The notes beneath the pieces were generated by a model. The model saw only the letters and a list, made by a program, of their open reading frames with translations, was not told the DNA's origin and searched no databases. Below, piece by piece: positions 24,790 to 36,649 of a stretch of DNA of 64,000 nt (position 1 is its first letter; every line of letters starts with the position of its first letter). The position numbers and the translations under genes were made by a program. Where the stretch lies: assembly GCA_031002005.1 (NCBI GenBank), contig JARYHS010013630.1:233809539-233873538 (forward strand), written 5' to 3'. The stretch comes from Vandiemenella viatica. Lineage: Eukaryota > Arthropoda > Insecta > Orthoptera > Morabidae.

Positions 24790-26390
24790 TGGGTACAAAA
24801 GTCCTTAAGGTAAATCATAACTATACCATAAGGTGGATGAAAGTAATTAGGTCGTCATTGGGCATTTAACATGACTACAGTTTACTGTGATCAGTCTATT
24901 TGTGAATCGTTAACATGTCAGTGAACAGTTGGCTGCCTCTAGAAATCGGCGGCAGATTAGGGTGAATGACGTTTTCTCTCAAACGCATGACATACTTGTT
25001 TGATGGCTGCTGTTGATCTTAAACAATACGATCGATACTCGGACTCGATCATACTGTTGGAGTCCACATTTTACTCCTGATCCGTACCACGGCACCAGTT
25101 AAAACTCGTCTACTCGCCGACTGCTCTCATCTGCCGTCGAACATAGAATAAATATCAAACACCAACGTCAGAATTAAAAAACCATGCCGACCGTTCATTG
25201 CTTGGCACCCGCTCAGACTAGCGGTTGTCTCTATCATGTGACTGGCGAGCGCTTCTCTCCATCCACTCATTTCATGCGCACATCAATGTTTTGTAAGGTT
25301 TCCTTGCTGCTCAAGGTTGGCCCCTCGACATGCGAAGGTCCGTTATTCTGTCTGTTGTCCCATATTTCAAGTTACCGGCGGTATCTGTTCTCTCTTCCAG
25401 CTCGGACTGCATTTCTTTGTGTTCAGTAAGCGAAAAATGAAATGTACTATATTGGCTCCAAATGATACATACTGGAATTCCGCGTTTACATATTTGGTCA
25501 CCACGGACGTATATTCCTTTGCTGCAATACAATAAACGTTGTTTACGTCAACAGTAAATTCAAAATTAGCCTTTTTTCACCCAAAGAAAAAGTTATGTTG
25601 CCAAGTGACATAAATATCAAACTGTAACATACATTATGGTGTAATACGGTGAGAATACCAGTGAAAATTTTTTATGAGATCTTTGGTTGGTCACCACTGA
25701 CCTCAATGTGATTTGTATATCTGCCTTTTTAAGAAGATATTGCATTAAGACATAGCAAGCAGTCATCAACCACTGATACATTTTTATGTAACACCCAGCT
25801 ATTTTGTTTGAATTAAGAACTAGTGGGAGTTATAAAAATTATATTATTTTCGTTTCCGTTAATGTTGTCTCACTTTTCGTTTACCGTTCGAGTATTATTA
25901 TTAAAGTTATCCTGAACAATTTTCCTGCAACAGAATTATTTCAATCAGCTAGTAAATGTTATGATACTGACATAAAATGTCAGAATAATAAATTTCTGCG
26001 AGAAACATGCCATCTAAAACAGTTTCACTTTTATATCCACTTACAGTCCCTAAATAAGAAGAAGAATTTTTTTAAAAAAAATTGTTACCAATTATAAGGC
26101 AGCATGATCTTTCACGTACGTGTACCAGTTCTGTATCAAATTATAATGTTTGAATTTCTTCCTTCCTTTCTGTATTTTCTGCCTTTATAAATAATTAAAT
26201 TAAATAGATATATAACATAATACTCACTTGTCAATTAATTGTTTGTTAATAGAAATGATGTTATTATAGCTTATATTTCTAATTAAATACAAAAATTTAA
26301 GTGAATTCCTAATTTCTTGCACTTAAATTCTAAACGAATGCTTACAAAAAGAAATGATTTTGGAGAAGATGGGAACAACATTTAAAAAAA
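24790..26390. other. Intron sequence, no gene
   Basis: Frames of 70-97 residues occur but have no recognisable motif. A lone hAT-like end, GGTTGGTCACCACTG, lies at 25685-25699; its partner was not found. Confidence 0.5.
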
Positions 26391-26394
26391 AAAA

Positions 26395-27735
26395 TTGTTT
26401 CTGTCTGGCTGCAAGTTGGAATGAACAAGATTCAGTCAAAACTACTAGTCGGATTTTGGCAGGGGTTTTTCAATTAATATTCAGTCCGTGGTCACAAGGG
26501 TAATACAGGGTACCTATTATTTCGATGTGAAACTGATAAATTTGAAACAAACGATTCCATAAATTATCATTAATTATTCACTGAACTCGATTCACACAAA
26601 AATTACTAGTTGGATTGATGGTGTTACGATTAATGTCCAGTCCACGCTCCCGCTGTTTAAATATGATATGTATAATTTTGAAGTGACTTTACAAAGCTGA
26701 TAAATTTCAAATTACGTTTTGCTGGACGCAATTCATGCGAAAATTACTGGTCAGTTTTTGATGGGGTTTTAATTAAGGTATTGCCCGTGATCCAGTGAAT
26801 AAAATAAGGTTTGTTTCAGTTTGATGTCAAGAAGCTGTAAAATCTACCTGTAAAAACAACAACAATGAAACCAGGAAAACAACTCCACATTTAAGATAAT
26901 TTCCAAAATAATACATTTGGGGTACTGTTCAAAGCTACACAGAAGGAATCAACTATTTTTCAAATTCGTTTCTGTCTATCCACCTGTTTGCAAGCTGGGA
27001 TGAACGAAATTCATGCACAACCTGCTCTTCGTATTGTGATGTGTTTTCGATTGTTGTACAGCCCGTGGTCCCAATGGCAGAATACCTATGTTTCATTTTT
27101 CTAGGATATCAAAAGCTAAGAAATTTTTCTGTAAATATAATAAGTCTGTATCTGGAAAAAAATCTCCACATTAAAGATAATGAGTTTGAGGCACTTTTCA
27201 TAAACTCAAAGAAGAAATAGATTAAAAAAAAATTAAGTCCGTCTGTTTGTTTGAATGAACGGGATTCACTTAAAATCTAATGCGCATTCAGGAGGACGGT
27301 TGTTCGAATCCCCGTCCGGGCATCCAGATTTGGGTTTTCTATGGTTTCCCCCAAATCACTCCTGGCGAATACCTGGATGCTTCCTTCAAAAGGTCCATGG
27401 CCAAATACCTTCCCGTTCCTTGATCCCAGGTCCATCCACTTCCAATGACCTCGTCGACGATACGTAAAGCCATAAGTAAAGAAAAAAAAATCTAGTGGTC
27501 GGATTTAGTTGGGATTTTGAATAATCTTTAGCTCCTAGTAATTGGGGTGAAACATAATTTGATGTGAATTTAGAAAGCTGAGAAATTTAAGATGAAATTT
27601 CCCATAAAATAGTGTAGACTTGTATTTTTCATTGTACCCAAAGCCTACAGGTCTAATTTTGATAAAGTTTCGAATAACATACATCTCATGGTCCCATGAG
27701 TGGAAAAGGGTATATTTTACTTCGAAATCGAGATA
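26395..27735. repeat. Degenerate minisatellite-like array, five to six units
   Basis: The same sequence of words recurs in order: a TCTGTC..CTG..TTG.AAG.TGG.ATGAAC opening, ATTCA..(C/A)AAAA.TACT.GTCGGATTTTG, TTTT..ATTAAT.TTCAGTCC..GGTC, and an ending such as TTTGATGTGAAACTGATAAATTT. Clear units start near 26400, 26580, 26720, 26990, 27235 and 27610. Units vary from about 130 to 270 bp and are well diverged, so the array is old. One unit is split by the SINE at 27280-27486. Fragments of similar wording occur near 35515 and 36940. Confidence 0.7.
27280..27486 (+). repeat. SINE family A copy with target duplication, 5'-truncated
   Basis: Flanked by AAAATCTA on both sides (27272-27279 and 27487-27494), with an A-rich right tail. 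It keeps the B box GGTTGTTCGAATCCCCGTCC, the middle GGTCCATGGCCAAATACCTT and the tail GACCTCGTCGACGATACGTA. The A-box half of the tRNA-like head is missing. It sits inside the minisatellite, which gives the insertion order. Confidence 0.92.
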
Positions 27736-28391
27736 AAAGTGTCAATTTAAAGACAAGTTAAGTGTTGCAGTAGAAATTTTTATCTGGATATCAGCGCACG
27801 AGTAGCATTTTATTATGCAGAGACATGAAGTTGCAATTTGTTGTGGAGATCCTTCATGCAAAACTAATTTGCGTTCAGTGGGCCACAGGGGCCGTGAATA
27901 ATGTAGCTCTTGATGATGTTGTTTTATGTGAGAGGTCTGCTCGTTAACAGTCCATGCGAACGGAGATGTGGTCAACAGCTAGAACGGATATGAAGTTCTT
28001 CCTGTTACGGAGTTATCAGCATTCATTATTAAGTAACAATTAAATTGTGTAATAAGTGTCAGTTTGTAACACTACATATGCACAAAAGTTGTAAATTTCT
28101 CAATTCTTTTCTGTGTTTGGTACACGATCAGAATCAAACTGTAATACATAACTGTGTGGTCGGTTTCTTGTTCACTATTTAATGACGCTACGAATACGAG
28201 TGTTTTGTATTGCTGTCTGCTTAAACGCTACCCTTCAGTATCACAGTTGTAGGAACTGTTCTTTACAGTTGCCGGAGTTTCATATCGACAGAGTATAACG
28301 ATTGTATACGGGAGATAACATCGAGTCGTGTACTAAAGATTTTTTTTTTGGCGTCCTTTACTACTCCTTTTGAGCTGTCTGCCTGTTTCAG

Positions 28392-28559
28392 TTGCTGGAC
28401 GTGTACCGGCTGACGACTTCTACTCCGGAGCTGAACGTCTCACTGGCTGGCTGGGGGGACCGCCTGGGCAGCACTGTGCGCCTGAACATGCTGCCCAGAC
28501 CCGACACATCCAAGAGACGGACGAGTCTGCACGGCGCCAAGCTAAAAGCCGGCACGGCG
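28392..28559 (+). CDS. IR75-like receptor, exon B (entry to lobe S1)
   Basis: A 168-nt exon of 56 codons, phase 0 to 0, lies between the acceptor GTTTCAG at 28385-28391 and the donor GCG|GTCAGT at 28560. The translation starts LLDVYRL and ends LHGAKLKAGTA. Joined to exon A it gives GGRLQ-LLDVYRL, the usual IR75 continuity, and the lysine-rich L.G..LKA end is the start of the S1 ligand-binding lobe. The exon is GC-rich against its intron. Joining to exon C (ILFPKQF) keeps the frame and the expected spacing. The donor is the least certain border because GTCAGT is not the strongest consensus, but no other GT nearby preserves homology. Confidence 0.82.
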
Positions 28560-28653
28560 GTCAGTGTGCTGCAGAGCGTCTTAATATAATCATAACAGTA
28601 ACTACACAGTGGCCACATGTATTGCTGAGATGCATATATTATTAATGACGTCG

Positions 28654-28890
28654 GCATGGTAGTTCAGCGGTTAAAGACGTCTGACTGAAGATAAAAAGAT
28701 CCCCAGTTCGAATCCCTGTCTCGGCGGGGATTTTTATAGGCCCTTAAACCGACCATCACCTTTGGCACAGCTTACTGTGTGATGTGAAGTATTTCAGAAA
28801 GCTACCGTGGATCAGTTTACAGATCAAACTGTAAGACCCTTTTACCGGTAGGATTATTGGGTTAGGTTAAGTGAAGAGGAAAGGAACTGG
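28654..28890 (+). repeat. SINE family B copy (tRNA-derived)
   Basis: The head looks like a tRNA: A box in CATGGTAGTTCAGCGG, B box in CCAGTTCGAATCCCTG. The body contains GGGGATTTTTATAGGCCCTT and the tail CCCTTTTACCGGTAGGATTA. A second copy with the same order lies at 45371-45600. The tRNA-like part has a poorly formed anticodon arm and is followed by an unrelated body, so it is a SINE and not a tRNA gene. Confidence 0.72.
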
Positions 28891-28959
28891 GTCCCCCTAA
28901 TTGTAATACCAGGCCAAGTATGCCTACTTCGGGAACGCCCAGCCAACATTCTGCATGAA

Positions 28960-29880
28960 TATAAGTTGGTTTTTTTTCTGGAAGACGATAAATTCCGAAA
29001 CTGTTGCTTACATGTATAGTAGTTCCGCCAGTGAAGTAAAGAAAATGGTTGAGCAACTATGTATCAAGTTCTTACTTCACTAATGTAGAACATTGGGAGT
29101 GAACAATTTTCCTCCTTTTTTTCTGTCATCTATTGCATCTGTTCGATCTAAGGGATGATAAGGTGTGTTCACTGTTTACTTGTACGATTAAGATACTTGT
29201 GTACGGTTATAATGTTTATGTTCATACGAAAGGGATACAATACATGCCTTATATTATAAGGCTTATAATGTCCGAGATAATTGCTGTATATTAACGAATA
29301 ACTTTTTTTGTGTACTACCACTCAGAAAAACCGCCAAAAAACCTTAGTCACAACAGCCTGTGCACCAGGCATGATTTTTTTAACCCAGTCTGTTGTACTT
29401 GCCCAGAATGAATTACACAGAGCCAAACAGGCGGGTGGACGAAATAAGATATTCAACAAACTGAAGGCAAAAGTTCGACTAATTCGAATATAAAGAAGAA
29501 CAATTTAACCAATTAGTGACATATATTGCTGTAGATACGAAGGCAAACTATAGACGATAGGGGGCATGTATCAGGAAGACTAAGGTACCGGTAGTAAGAA
29601 TTTACACCGAGACATTATCAAAAGAACAGCAATCGAATCTGACCCCAAAGGTAGAACGGATTTTAATTAAAAGTCGTTTTTAGAATAATCCTTTTTTAAA
29701 AATAAAAAAAAATAAAAATAAAAAACAAACTGTGGTTTGTCATAGTTTGTGAGATAAGATATCAGGGGGAAAACATGGAATTAAAAGTATTTCGACAAGA
29801 AACAAATGAATTGACTCTTACATTTATCTAATTAATTCCCCGCAGTACTGTTGATAATTATATTTAGTCAAAATGTTTTG
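28960..29880. other. Intron between exons B and C, nothing further recognised
   Basis: AT-rich, with an A-rich patch at 29697-29729. The two neighbouring exons mark it as a 1341-bp intron that includes the SINE B copy. Confidence 0.6.
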
Positions 29881-29900
29881 TTATTTTCTTTGTGTTTCAG

Positions 29901-30016
29901 ATTTTATTCCCAAAGCAATTTAGAGGCATGTATGACCTGCAGCGGCGTCATCTTGATACGTGGACTAAGATCACTTATCCATTGATAGTGTATCTGGCTC
30001 AAGACTTTAATTTCAC
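29901..30016 (+). CDS. IR75-like receptor, exon C (S1 lobe)
   Basis: A 116-nt exon (38 codons plus two bases) follows the acceptor TGTGTTTCAG and ends at the donor CAC|GTACGT at 30017. It encodes ILFPKQFRGMYDL, then HLDTWTKITYPL and LAQDFNF. This is the S1 helix region in which IR75 proteins carry a D.(Y/W)TK..Y.L...LA..FNF pattern. The two leftover bases AC pair with the first G of exon D to make Thr, giving FNF-T-LDLLFSDSYGW across the junction. A second donor four bases downstream (GTATAT at 30021) would break the phase with exon D, so it was not used. Confidence 0.85.
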
Positions 30017-32640
30017 GTACGTATATTTTTTTTGTTACACAATAACTTCTCTCTTCCAGTTATCTGGGCAATCTTCACACTGATTCTTCTACGGTATGAT
30101 AATTTCTACATAGATAAAGATCTTAGAATAATTTTTGCACCAGCTGATACAGGGCACAAAAAGCATGATTTCTTTGTAGTAGCTAACCTCCTTAACGGAA
30201 CAGCAATTTTCGTCTAGCATAACAAATGCGACAGTAAAAATATTTATGGATGATGGGTAAAATCAGATTCAAGCACCATTTTTAAAGTAACTCAGTGATA
30301 ATTATTTCTTCTACGATTGCTATTACAGCTGGCAAATAACGGTACGTGATTCCCAATCAACAAATTCTGAACCGAAATTGTGTATTAAAATCCAAACTTC
30401 TCCACAATAGCATTATTCGTCATTGGTTCATTAAATATATACAACATAAAAACGTCTACCATCTCATGTAAGGCCTTTTAGTCAGGGCTATACGCAATTA
30501 AAAAAAAAAAAAAAACGGCTTTCGGCTGCATAGACCATACCGCCAGCCCAGTATGATAATATCATGACTCCTCCAGTGTATCAGTTTCTCCAGTACATTG
30601 TTGCTGCTAAGTATGGACACTACAGAACGACTTTTACACAGACAGAACACTTAAACACTCATGCCTGCGGCCGGACTGGAACCGCAACCTTCGGCGCTCG
30701 GAGCCAGTGTATACACATTTATATTACAGTAGGCCTGATGAAGTAGAATATGGCACTTTACAAATACCTAGTGCTCTAACAAACCTGCGTAAACGAAGAT
30801 CGCCAACAAATTTTAAAGTGTAGCGGCAAGGATAATAAAGACTTTCATGGTCGTAATTCTATTCCTAAGTTCCTACAGAGCAAAAGACAGCTTAGAATAA
30901 AAAAATCAGGTTCGACGTTAGAAGTATCTAGTAATAATTATTCATAACAAACTTAATGGCCAGAAGGTTAATTTACTGTTTAGACCAGGACACACTTGTG
31001 ATATCAGAAGTAAGATACTGTTTCACAGCACCTATAATTGCAATAAATTAACAAATAATAAATTTTTGTAAGAGAATTAGTAAATTTCGTTAAAGAAAAA
31101 AGTACAGAAAATGTGAATAATGTGTTCCAAACGTTAGTTTATTTATGCATTGAAAAAGAAGTAGTGAGAGATGTATTAACATTTGTATTGATAACGCTAC
31201 TGGAAAATATTGTGTTACCAATATATCAAATAATGGTACAGTTTCGATACAGAAAAATTATCGCAAATGTTGAGATACATTCTCGTTGGAATTGCTTAAA
31301 CATTCGCCTAACACAGGCAACAAGAATTTTAGAGAATCTTAGTGAATAATTAAAGAGTGAATTAATGTATTGCACGTCAGTGAAAATCATAGATCATTTA
31401 AGTTAAGCTTCCTTGCTTCGAGGGCACAACAAATGTATTAAATGTGTAAAAAAAAATTTAAATTCGAAATCTCACCATCAGTATAAAAAATGACAAGAAT
31501 ATTTAGTGGAGCAGGTGTAACCTATACTATTAAAAATCTGCAAGCAAGCTGCGTGTTTCTGATGGTTTGAAACGGTGTCACCCAAAAAATACCGCAGCAA
31601 TTTGAATTTTTATTTTTAAATTTTTAAAGCTAATGGTTTCGATTAAAATCTACTGAGGGACGAAGCTTGTAATTAAAATCATTTCTAAACGGAATTAATA
31701 CGGGCCACGGATCAGTCTGTGTTTGAGATGAACGCTCTTTTCACGAAAAACTGACAAAAGATCACACTACTTAACTTGGGATTCTATTTTATATGTTTAC
31801 TTTGGTTACGATATGTTTGCGATTGCTGTTGAATACTGTACAGTATACATTCAAAAAATGTTATATGTCATATTGAATACAGTTTTTTTTTTTCAAGGAA
31901 GATGACTGAAAAAAGGATAGCTAGACCTACAATAAACATTAGGAATTAACAATATGTATTTCTTGCACAATTACTCGCGGAGAACTGTCCATATTATGAA
32001 CGACTTTACTGGGTTAGTATCTATTTAGTGGCTACAATGCGCAAATATTTTTTGAATAATATTGCCCGAGGAAGTTGTGCACAAATTTTGGCTGCTATTC
32101 AAACCACGACCAGTAGAATTTACTATACACATTACTGAAAATAAAATAAAGAATAAAACCATCAAAACAGGAAAAACACCGCTTAACATGTACACATACA
32201 AAATTGTAACAAACCAACACAGAACATACACATTTTGCAAAAACGCGCCACACATGAAAGTAATGGAATACTAGCAAGGAAAAGAAAGTAGCATCACATA
32301 GCGTGACACAGCCTAAAGTAAACAAAACAGACCAGCCATTCATATAAAATACACAGTGCAGTGCAGTGTAGTGTTAGTTTACGCGTGCAATAACAAGCAG
32401 AAAATGATCTGTAATTCTAAAAGCAAACAGAAATCACTGCTGGTGAAAATGGTATATAAATAAAGCAATATATTTTTTAAAAATGTAAGTACATTATAAT
32501 TTGTATAAAAATAAAAGAATAAAACATAACAAAATTTCAACATGTATACACAATCAAAAGGAAAACCGCTGAAGATGCTTCAGTTAAGAAGCGAAGCGAA
32601 TTCTGAAAGTAAATAAACGAACAGATACTCAATTCCTTAG
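30017..32640. other. Intron sequence, no gene; possible tRNA-like repeat near 30530-30720
   Basis: After an A run at 30500-30514, the - strand near 30710-30660 reads CGAAGGTTGCGGTTCCAGTC, a B-box-like word, suggesting an old third SINE. The remainder shows no supported feature. Confidence 0.4.
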
Positions 32641-32689
32641 ACTGTATTAATTTATATATATTATTTATATATATAAATATATAATTTTC

Positions 32690-33200
32690 TGTTATAATTG
32701 GAATGTTAAATTCCACTCCCATTTACTTTCCGATTTACCAATTATAATTTTAAATTCCTTAAGGGTTTTTGGTAAATTATTCATCACTTCACTGGGTAAT
32801 TTGTACCAATCCCTGACACCATTACCCAGTCCCTTATGCATGAAATCGAGCGCAAGCTTGTAGTAATTGGTCGCCTTTCCCCTTCCATGTACTATTTCTA
32901 ATTCTTTAACTGATATCCCTCCGTGCCCCACCACCAACATATGTCCTGTACATTTTCAGCACTCTATTCAACGTCCTCCTTTTTCTAGTGATTCCCAATT
33001 CAGCTCCTTTATCATATCAGTTACTGACTGGGTCCTGCGATAATTTCAACAAACAAATCTAGCTGCTCTTCTCTGCACAACTTCCAACACGTCTATTTGA
33101 TAACCAAAATGTGGGTCCTAAACGACACCACCATATTCAACCAATGGTCTGACGAAAGTTTTGTAATCCAACTCCCTAAATTCTCTGGTTCCAAACCCTG
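32690..33200 (-). pseudogene. LINE reverse transcriptase, C-terminal fragment (CR1/jockey-like)
   Basis: On the - strand the text runs REL-DYKTFVRPLVEYGGVV, DPHFGYQIDVLEVVQRRAAR, SVTDMIKELNWESLE, a frame shift, then GRGKATNYYKLALDFMHKGL, NGVRDWYKLPSEVMNNLPKT and LKEFK. This is the classic tail of a CR1/jockey-group RT protein, after the catalytic core (Y.TLVRP.LEY...W.P....I..LE.VQRRAARF and W..LP..V....TL..FK). The upstream core and endonuclease are absent. A short TATA-rich run at 32655-32685 adjoins its 3' end, as LINE tails often do. Confidence 0.82.
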
Positions 33201-33504
33201 ATTCTGATCAGAAAATATGGTAAACACATTATTTAGGCATTACTATTGGATAATAATTGTACGGAATGCTGAAAAAACAGGTACGAGAGAAGTAACACTA
33301 TGAATTTCGTCGGATTACATGTGCTATTAGCCAATGTGCTGCAGGAATTATTATAGTGCATGTTCTTCCGCGTACTGATTTTCAAGAAGCTGTATTAGCG
33401 GAGGTTAGGTTGAAATGGTGCATGGACTAAATGACTTAAGATTCCATGGTGTACGTTAGTGAATTTTGAGCGAAGAAGATGGGTATCATGCCGAATTCTG
33501 ACTA

Positions 33505-33712
33505 TACTGACGTCAGAATCGGCTCGAGACTTCCATTGACGCTAAATCAGTAATGTGCGTAGCCGTATTCCAAATAGTTCGAAATGCTGCCTGGACCAGA
33601 ATAACAACTATTATTCCATGTTGCATAGTGTACAATTTTTGGCTATAATGACGTTAGCACCGGCTCGAGACGTCCATTGCCGTTTAGTGATTTGCGTAAC
33701 CGTATATATACG
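33505..33712 (+). repeat. Imperfect direct duplication of about 60 bp
   Basis: The words GACGTCAGAATCGGCTCGAG, ACTTCCATTGACG and TGCGTAGCCGTAT at 33509-33570 recur as GACGTTAGCACCGGCTCGAG, ACGTCCATTGCCG and TGCGTAACCGTAT at 33650-33705. Between them lies GCCTGGACCAGAATAACAAC, which also occurs near 46990, so this is part of a dispersed repeat of unknown type. Confidence 0.7.
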
Positions 33713-33784
33713 CGCGCATTACACGTTTGTTATGAATTTCTTGGCCTTCGGGTACACTTTTCCTTGAAAATCTGTCCTTGGTTA

Positions 33785-33935
33785 CGGCCTTACGCTTCGT
33801 CGACTTCTAGGTTTTTACAACAGAAAAAGTTCTGGGTGGAAAGAATGGAAAGAAATTGGGCCATGGCCTTTTGAAGGAACCATTCTCGCGGAATTTCTTC
33901 GATAAATCGGACAGGGACTCAAACACTTTCACGAT
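33785..33935 (-). repeat. SINE family A copy, diverged
   Basis: TTACGCTTCGTCGAC at the left, GGGCCATGGCCTTTTGAAGG in the middle and CGGACAGGGACTCAAACACT (decayed B box) at the right place this on the - strand. Confidence 0.75.
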
Positions 33936-34029
33936 AAATGGTGGTTCACATGGAACGTTTTCAGTACTGTTTCCAAATACCCAAGTCCGGACGACACAGT
34001 TGATTTGGTTAATTTGCAGCATGTATCAG

Positions 34030-36360
34030 CATGAAAATTAGGACTCCTTGTTTCAAGGTAAGGCACAAGGAATTTAATTCTCATTGTTAACTTAAGCTTG
34101 CTAGATTTTTAGGCGAAAGTGTACTGGCGACTGGGTCGGAATACAACCTTAACCAGAATAAATCATTTTTCAAGTAGCTTCAATTTCTGATATGTAATAT
34201 ATTATATTAAGTTAAAACCTTTCGTACATCATTATGGAAACAGAATCTAAAATGACTAAAAGGAAGTTTTTAGATGAAATTTACATTTCTGCTATTTAAT
34301 ATTTGTTACTAGGATAAAAAATTAAAGTATTCTACACTCACTGGATTCAGCGCGAGCGAATCAGTGGGCAAATGCTAGTGCACTAAGTAAACTTGTACAA
34401 AGAAACAGTAATATACATAAATATATGACTAGACAGATGAACAAATCTCATATGACACATGAACAGGGTAATAAGGCTCATAAAACTCTGTTCCTAAGGA
34501 CTAGTTATGTACATACAATAAATTTCCACTATAAATAACGGAACCTGTATCTGTTGAAAGATTTATGGAGAGACTGGGTAATGGGCTGGAAAGCTATGAA
34601 TTAAATGTGATCCAGTACAAATTATCGTTCATGAGCAATTCCTGTAAAAAATAGGCCAAGACTCGTGCTCATGAATTTAAAAAATTATGAGATCTTGTTC
34701 TGAGCCTAGTTTACACTTTACAGTGTATACTCAATTCAGTTTGTGAAATAGAATGATTTCTCTAGGTGTTATAGATCGTTTATCTGGGTACTTGGCCATT
34801 ATGCATGCAACGTTTTCTCAGACCTACACTCATACCTTAAATGTGCTGCTTTATCCAAGTAACAATTATACAAAAGCAAATTTTTCTATTGCACATCTTT
34901 TCAGTTAAAGGGATGACTGTGTTAAAATCCAGTTTTACAATTTTTGGTAGTACATTTGTGCGTAGTTAAAAAGTTCATCCTAATTTCTAGGATTCAGTTA
35001 TATGGCTTCCTATATCTTCTGTTTCAGTGACCATACAGAAAAATTTTCTAGGTGATCAGTGAGTCTGCATCACATCTGTAAGAGAAAACAGATTGCAGTA
35101 GTTCCTTGTAGAGTAATTACTGTTATGACTCGTGTATACATGGTGTTAAAACGCTTGTTTCTGCAATGCTTTGGTTTGATGAATAGGTAAAATATGCTAA
35201 GCATTGTACTCTGATAGGCTGTGCGCTGACCGCAGGATTTGACTTCCAAATGATATTGCTAAACAAGAATGGAAAATGAATTGAAGGTTAGCCACCATGA
35301 ATTCTTTCAGATCTGAATTTTTCATATGCTGAATATTCAAATCCACACATTTCAGCGATCAGAGACTGAGGATTTCGGGGGTAGTTTTCTCATTTGATCT
35401 ACGAGCCGTTAGCGCAACAATAATTTTTATTTTTTAATTGCATATACTGCAGTATATAATAATTGCAATTCTCACAAATTTTTAATCCAACCTTTCACTG
35501 AATCGTCTTAATTAGAGATTCCTGAACCGATTTGAATCAAGTCACGGAATCTGTGAGTATGTCTGTAAAGGTTTTTGTGATTACGGTATCTCTAGTAATA
35601 GAGTTGCTACAAAACAAATTCTTTGAAAAATAGGGCCTCTTTCGGAGCATTGAAAGAGTTAATTTGTTAAATTAAAGTAACATTTAATCTCAAACCGCCA
35701 ATCCAGTAGCGGGAAGAGTCTAAAAACGGTATAGCGTGAGTAAGTAACTCCATGTACAGGCGTCTACACTATTTTTTGGTTGTGCTGCAAGGTCACCCTC
35801 AATTTGTGAATATCACATAGGAAAGCTAATATTTTTACTTAAGTGTACGAGATAGTAAAACTGGTAAAACTTTCTGAATAACTACGAACATTTGGGTAAG
35901 TAATACTTGTTTTTTTAAAAAGTTTCTGGAGGCATTGTTACGACTAACTGAAATGTTGTTAGAGTAACTTTTATTTGTTCCTGTTCACTTCTATATCATT
36001 TAAGAATTTCCATCTTACGGTAAGAATATCAATAATTTTCTGTTGGTGGCCACATAGTTTCTTTCTTTTTTTCTTTGCTTGGGAGGATTAAACCAATTAT
36101 TTGAAGTTCAAGTGAAATTTTAGTGAGCCGAGTTATCGTTTTGTTAAGCGAAGTAACCATCTTGTTTATTCCACGTCCTTTTCCTAACCAGAGACAACGA
36201 ATTCTAGTAATTAAGATGACGTAACCTTTCTTAGCGATTATGAAAAAAACCGATAGAATATTTCAAACCGAGCCCGGAGTATGAGTCGTAAATCTGGAGT
36301 TTGGCATTCGGGACTACACATTTTCGAATCCCTGTCACACCTTTAACATTTCAGTTTTTC
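34030..36360. other. AT-rich intron, nothing recognised
   Basis: No frame or repeat could be supported beyond a short passage near 35515-35580 that resembles the minisatellite unit at 26.4-27.7 kb. Confidence 0.55.
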
Positions 36361-36377
36361 CAGATTCACTACAGGCG

Positions 36378-36620
36378 AGCGTGGTGGGTGAGCGTTAACA
36401 CTCTGGCTCGCATTCGGGATGACGCGGGTTGGAATCCCCGTCCGGGCATTCCGATTTTTGTTTTCCATGGTGTCCGCGAATCACTCCAGGTGAATGCCGG
36501 GATGATTCTTTCAAAAGGCCATGGCCGAATTTCTTCCCGTTCCTTGACCCCATCCTTTTCCGCTTCTAATGACCCCGACGATGTCGAGGTGGAAAGGCAT
36601 AAGAAAAATAAAGACTGGTT
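36378..36620 (+). repeat. SINE family A copy, nearly full length with tRNA-like head
   Basis: The head includes an A-box-like GTGGTGGGTGAGCG and the B box GGGTTGGAATCCCCG about 40 bases on. The body has GATTTTTGTTTTCCATGGTG, TCACTCCAGGTGAATGCCGG, AAAAGGCCATGGCCGAATTT and CCCGACGATGTCGAGG, and it ends in a GCATAAGAAAAATAAA tail. This is the best copy for defining the family: RNA polymerase III promoter at the left end, A-rich tail at the right, about 240 bp. Confidence 0.9.
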
Positions 36621-36649
36621 GGATTCCTCTGAAGGTCATATCTGAATTC

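Noticed and set aside
25184..25535. Overlapping 70-80 residue frames on both strands
   Set aside because: No family pattern, and mutually overlapping frames in GC-richer DNA; treated as chance.
28654..28725. tRNA gene candidate with A and B boxes
   Set aside because: The anticodon arm does not form, and the tRNA-like part is fused to a body repeated elsewhere, so it is a SINE head.
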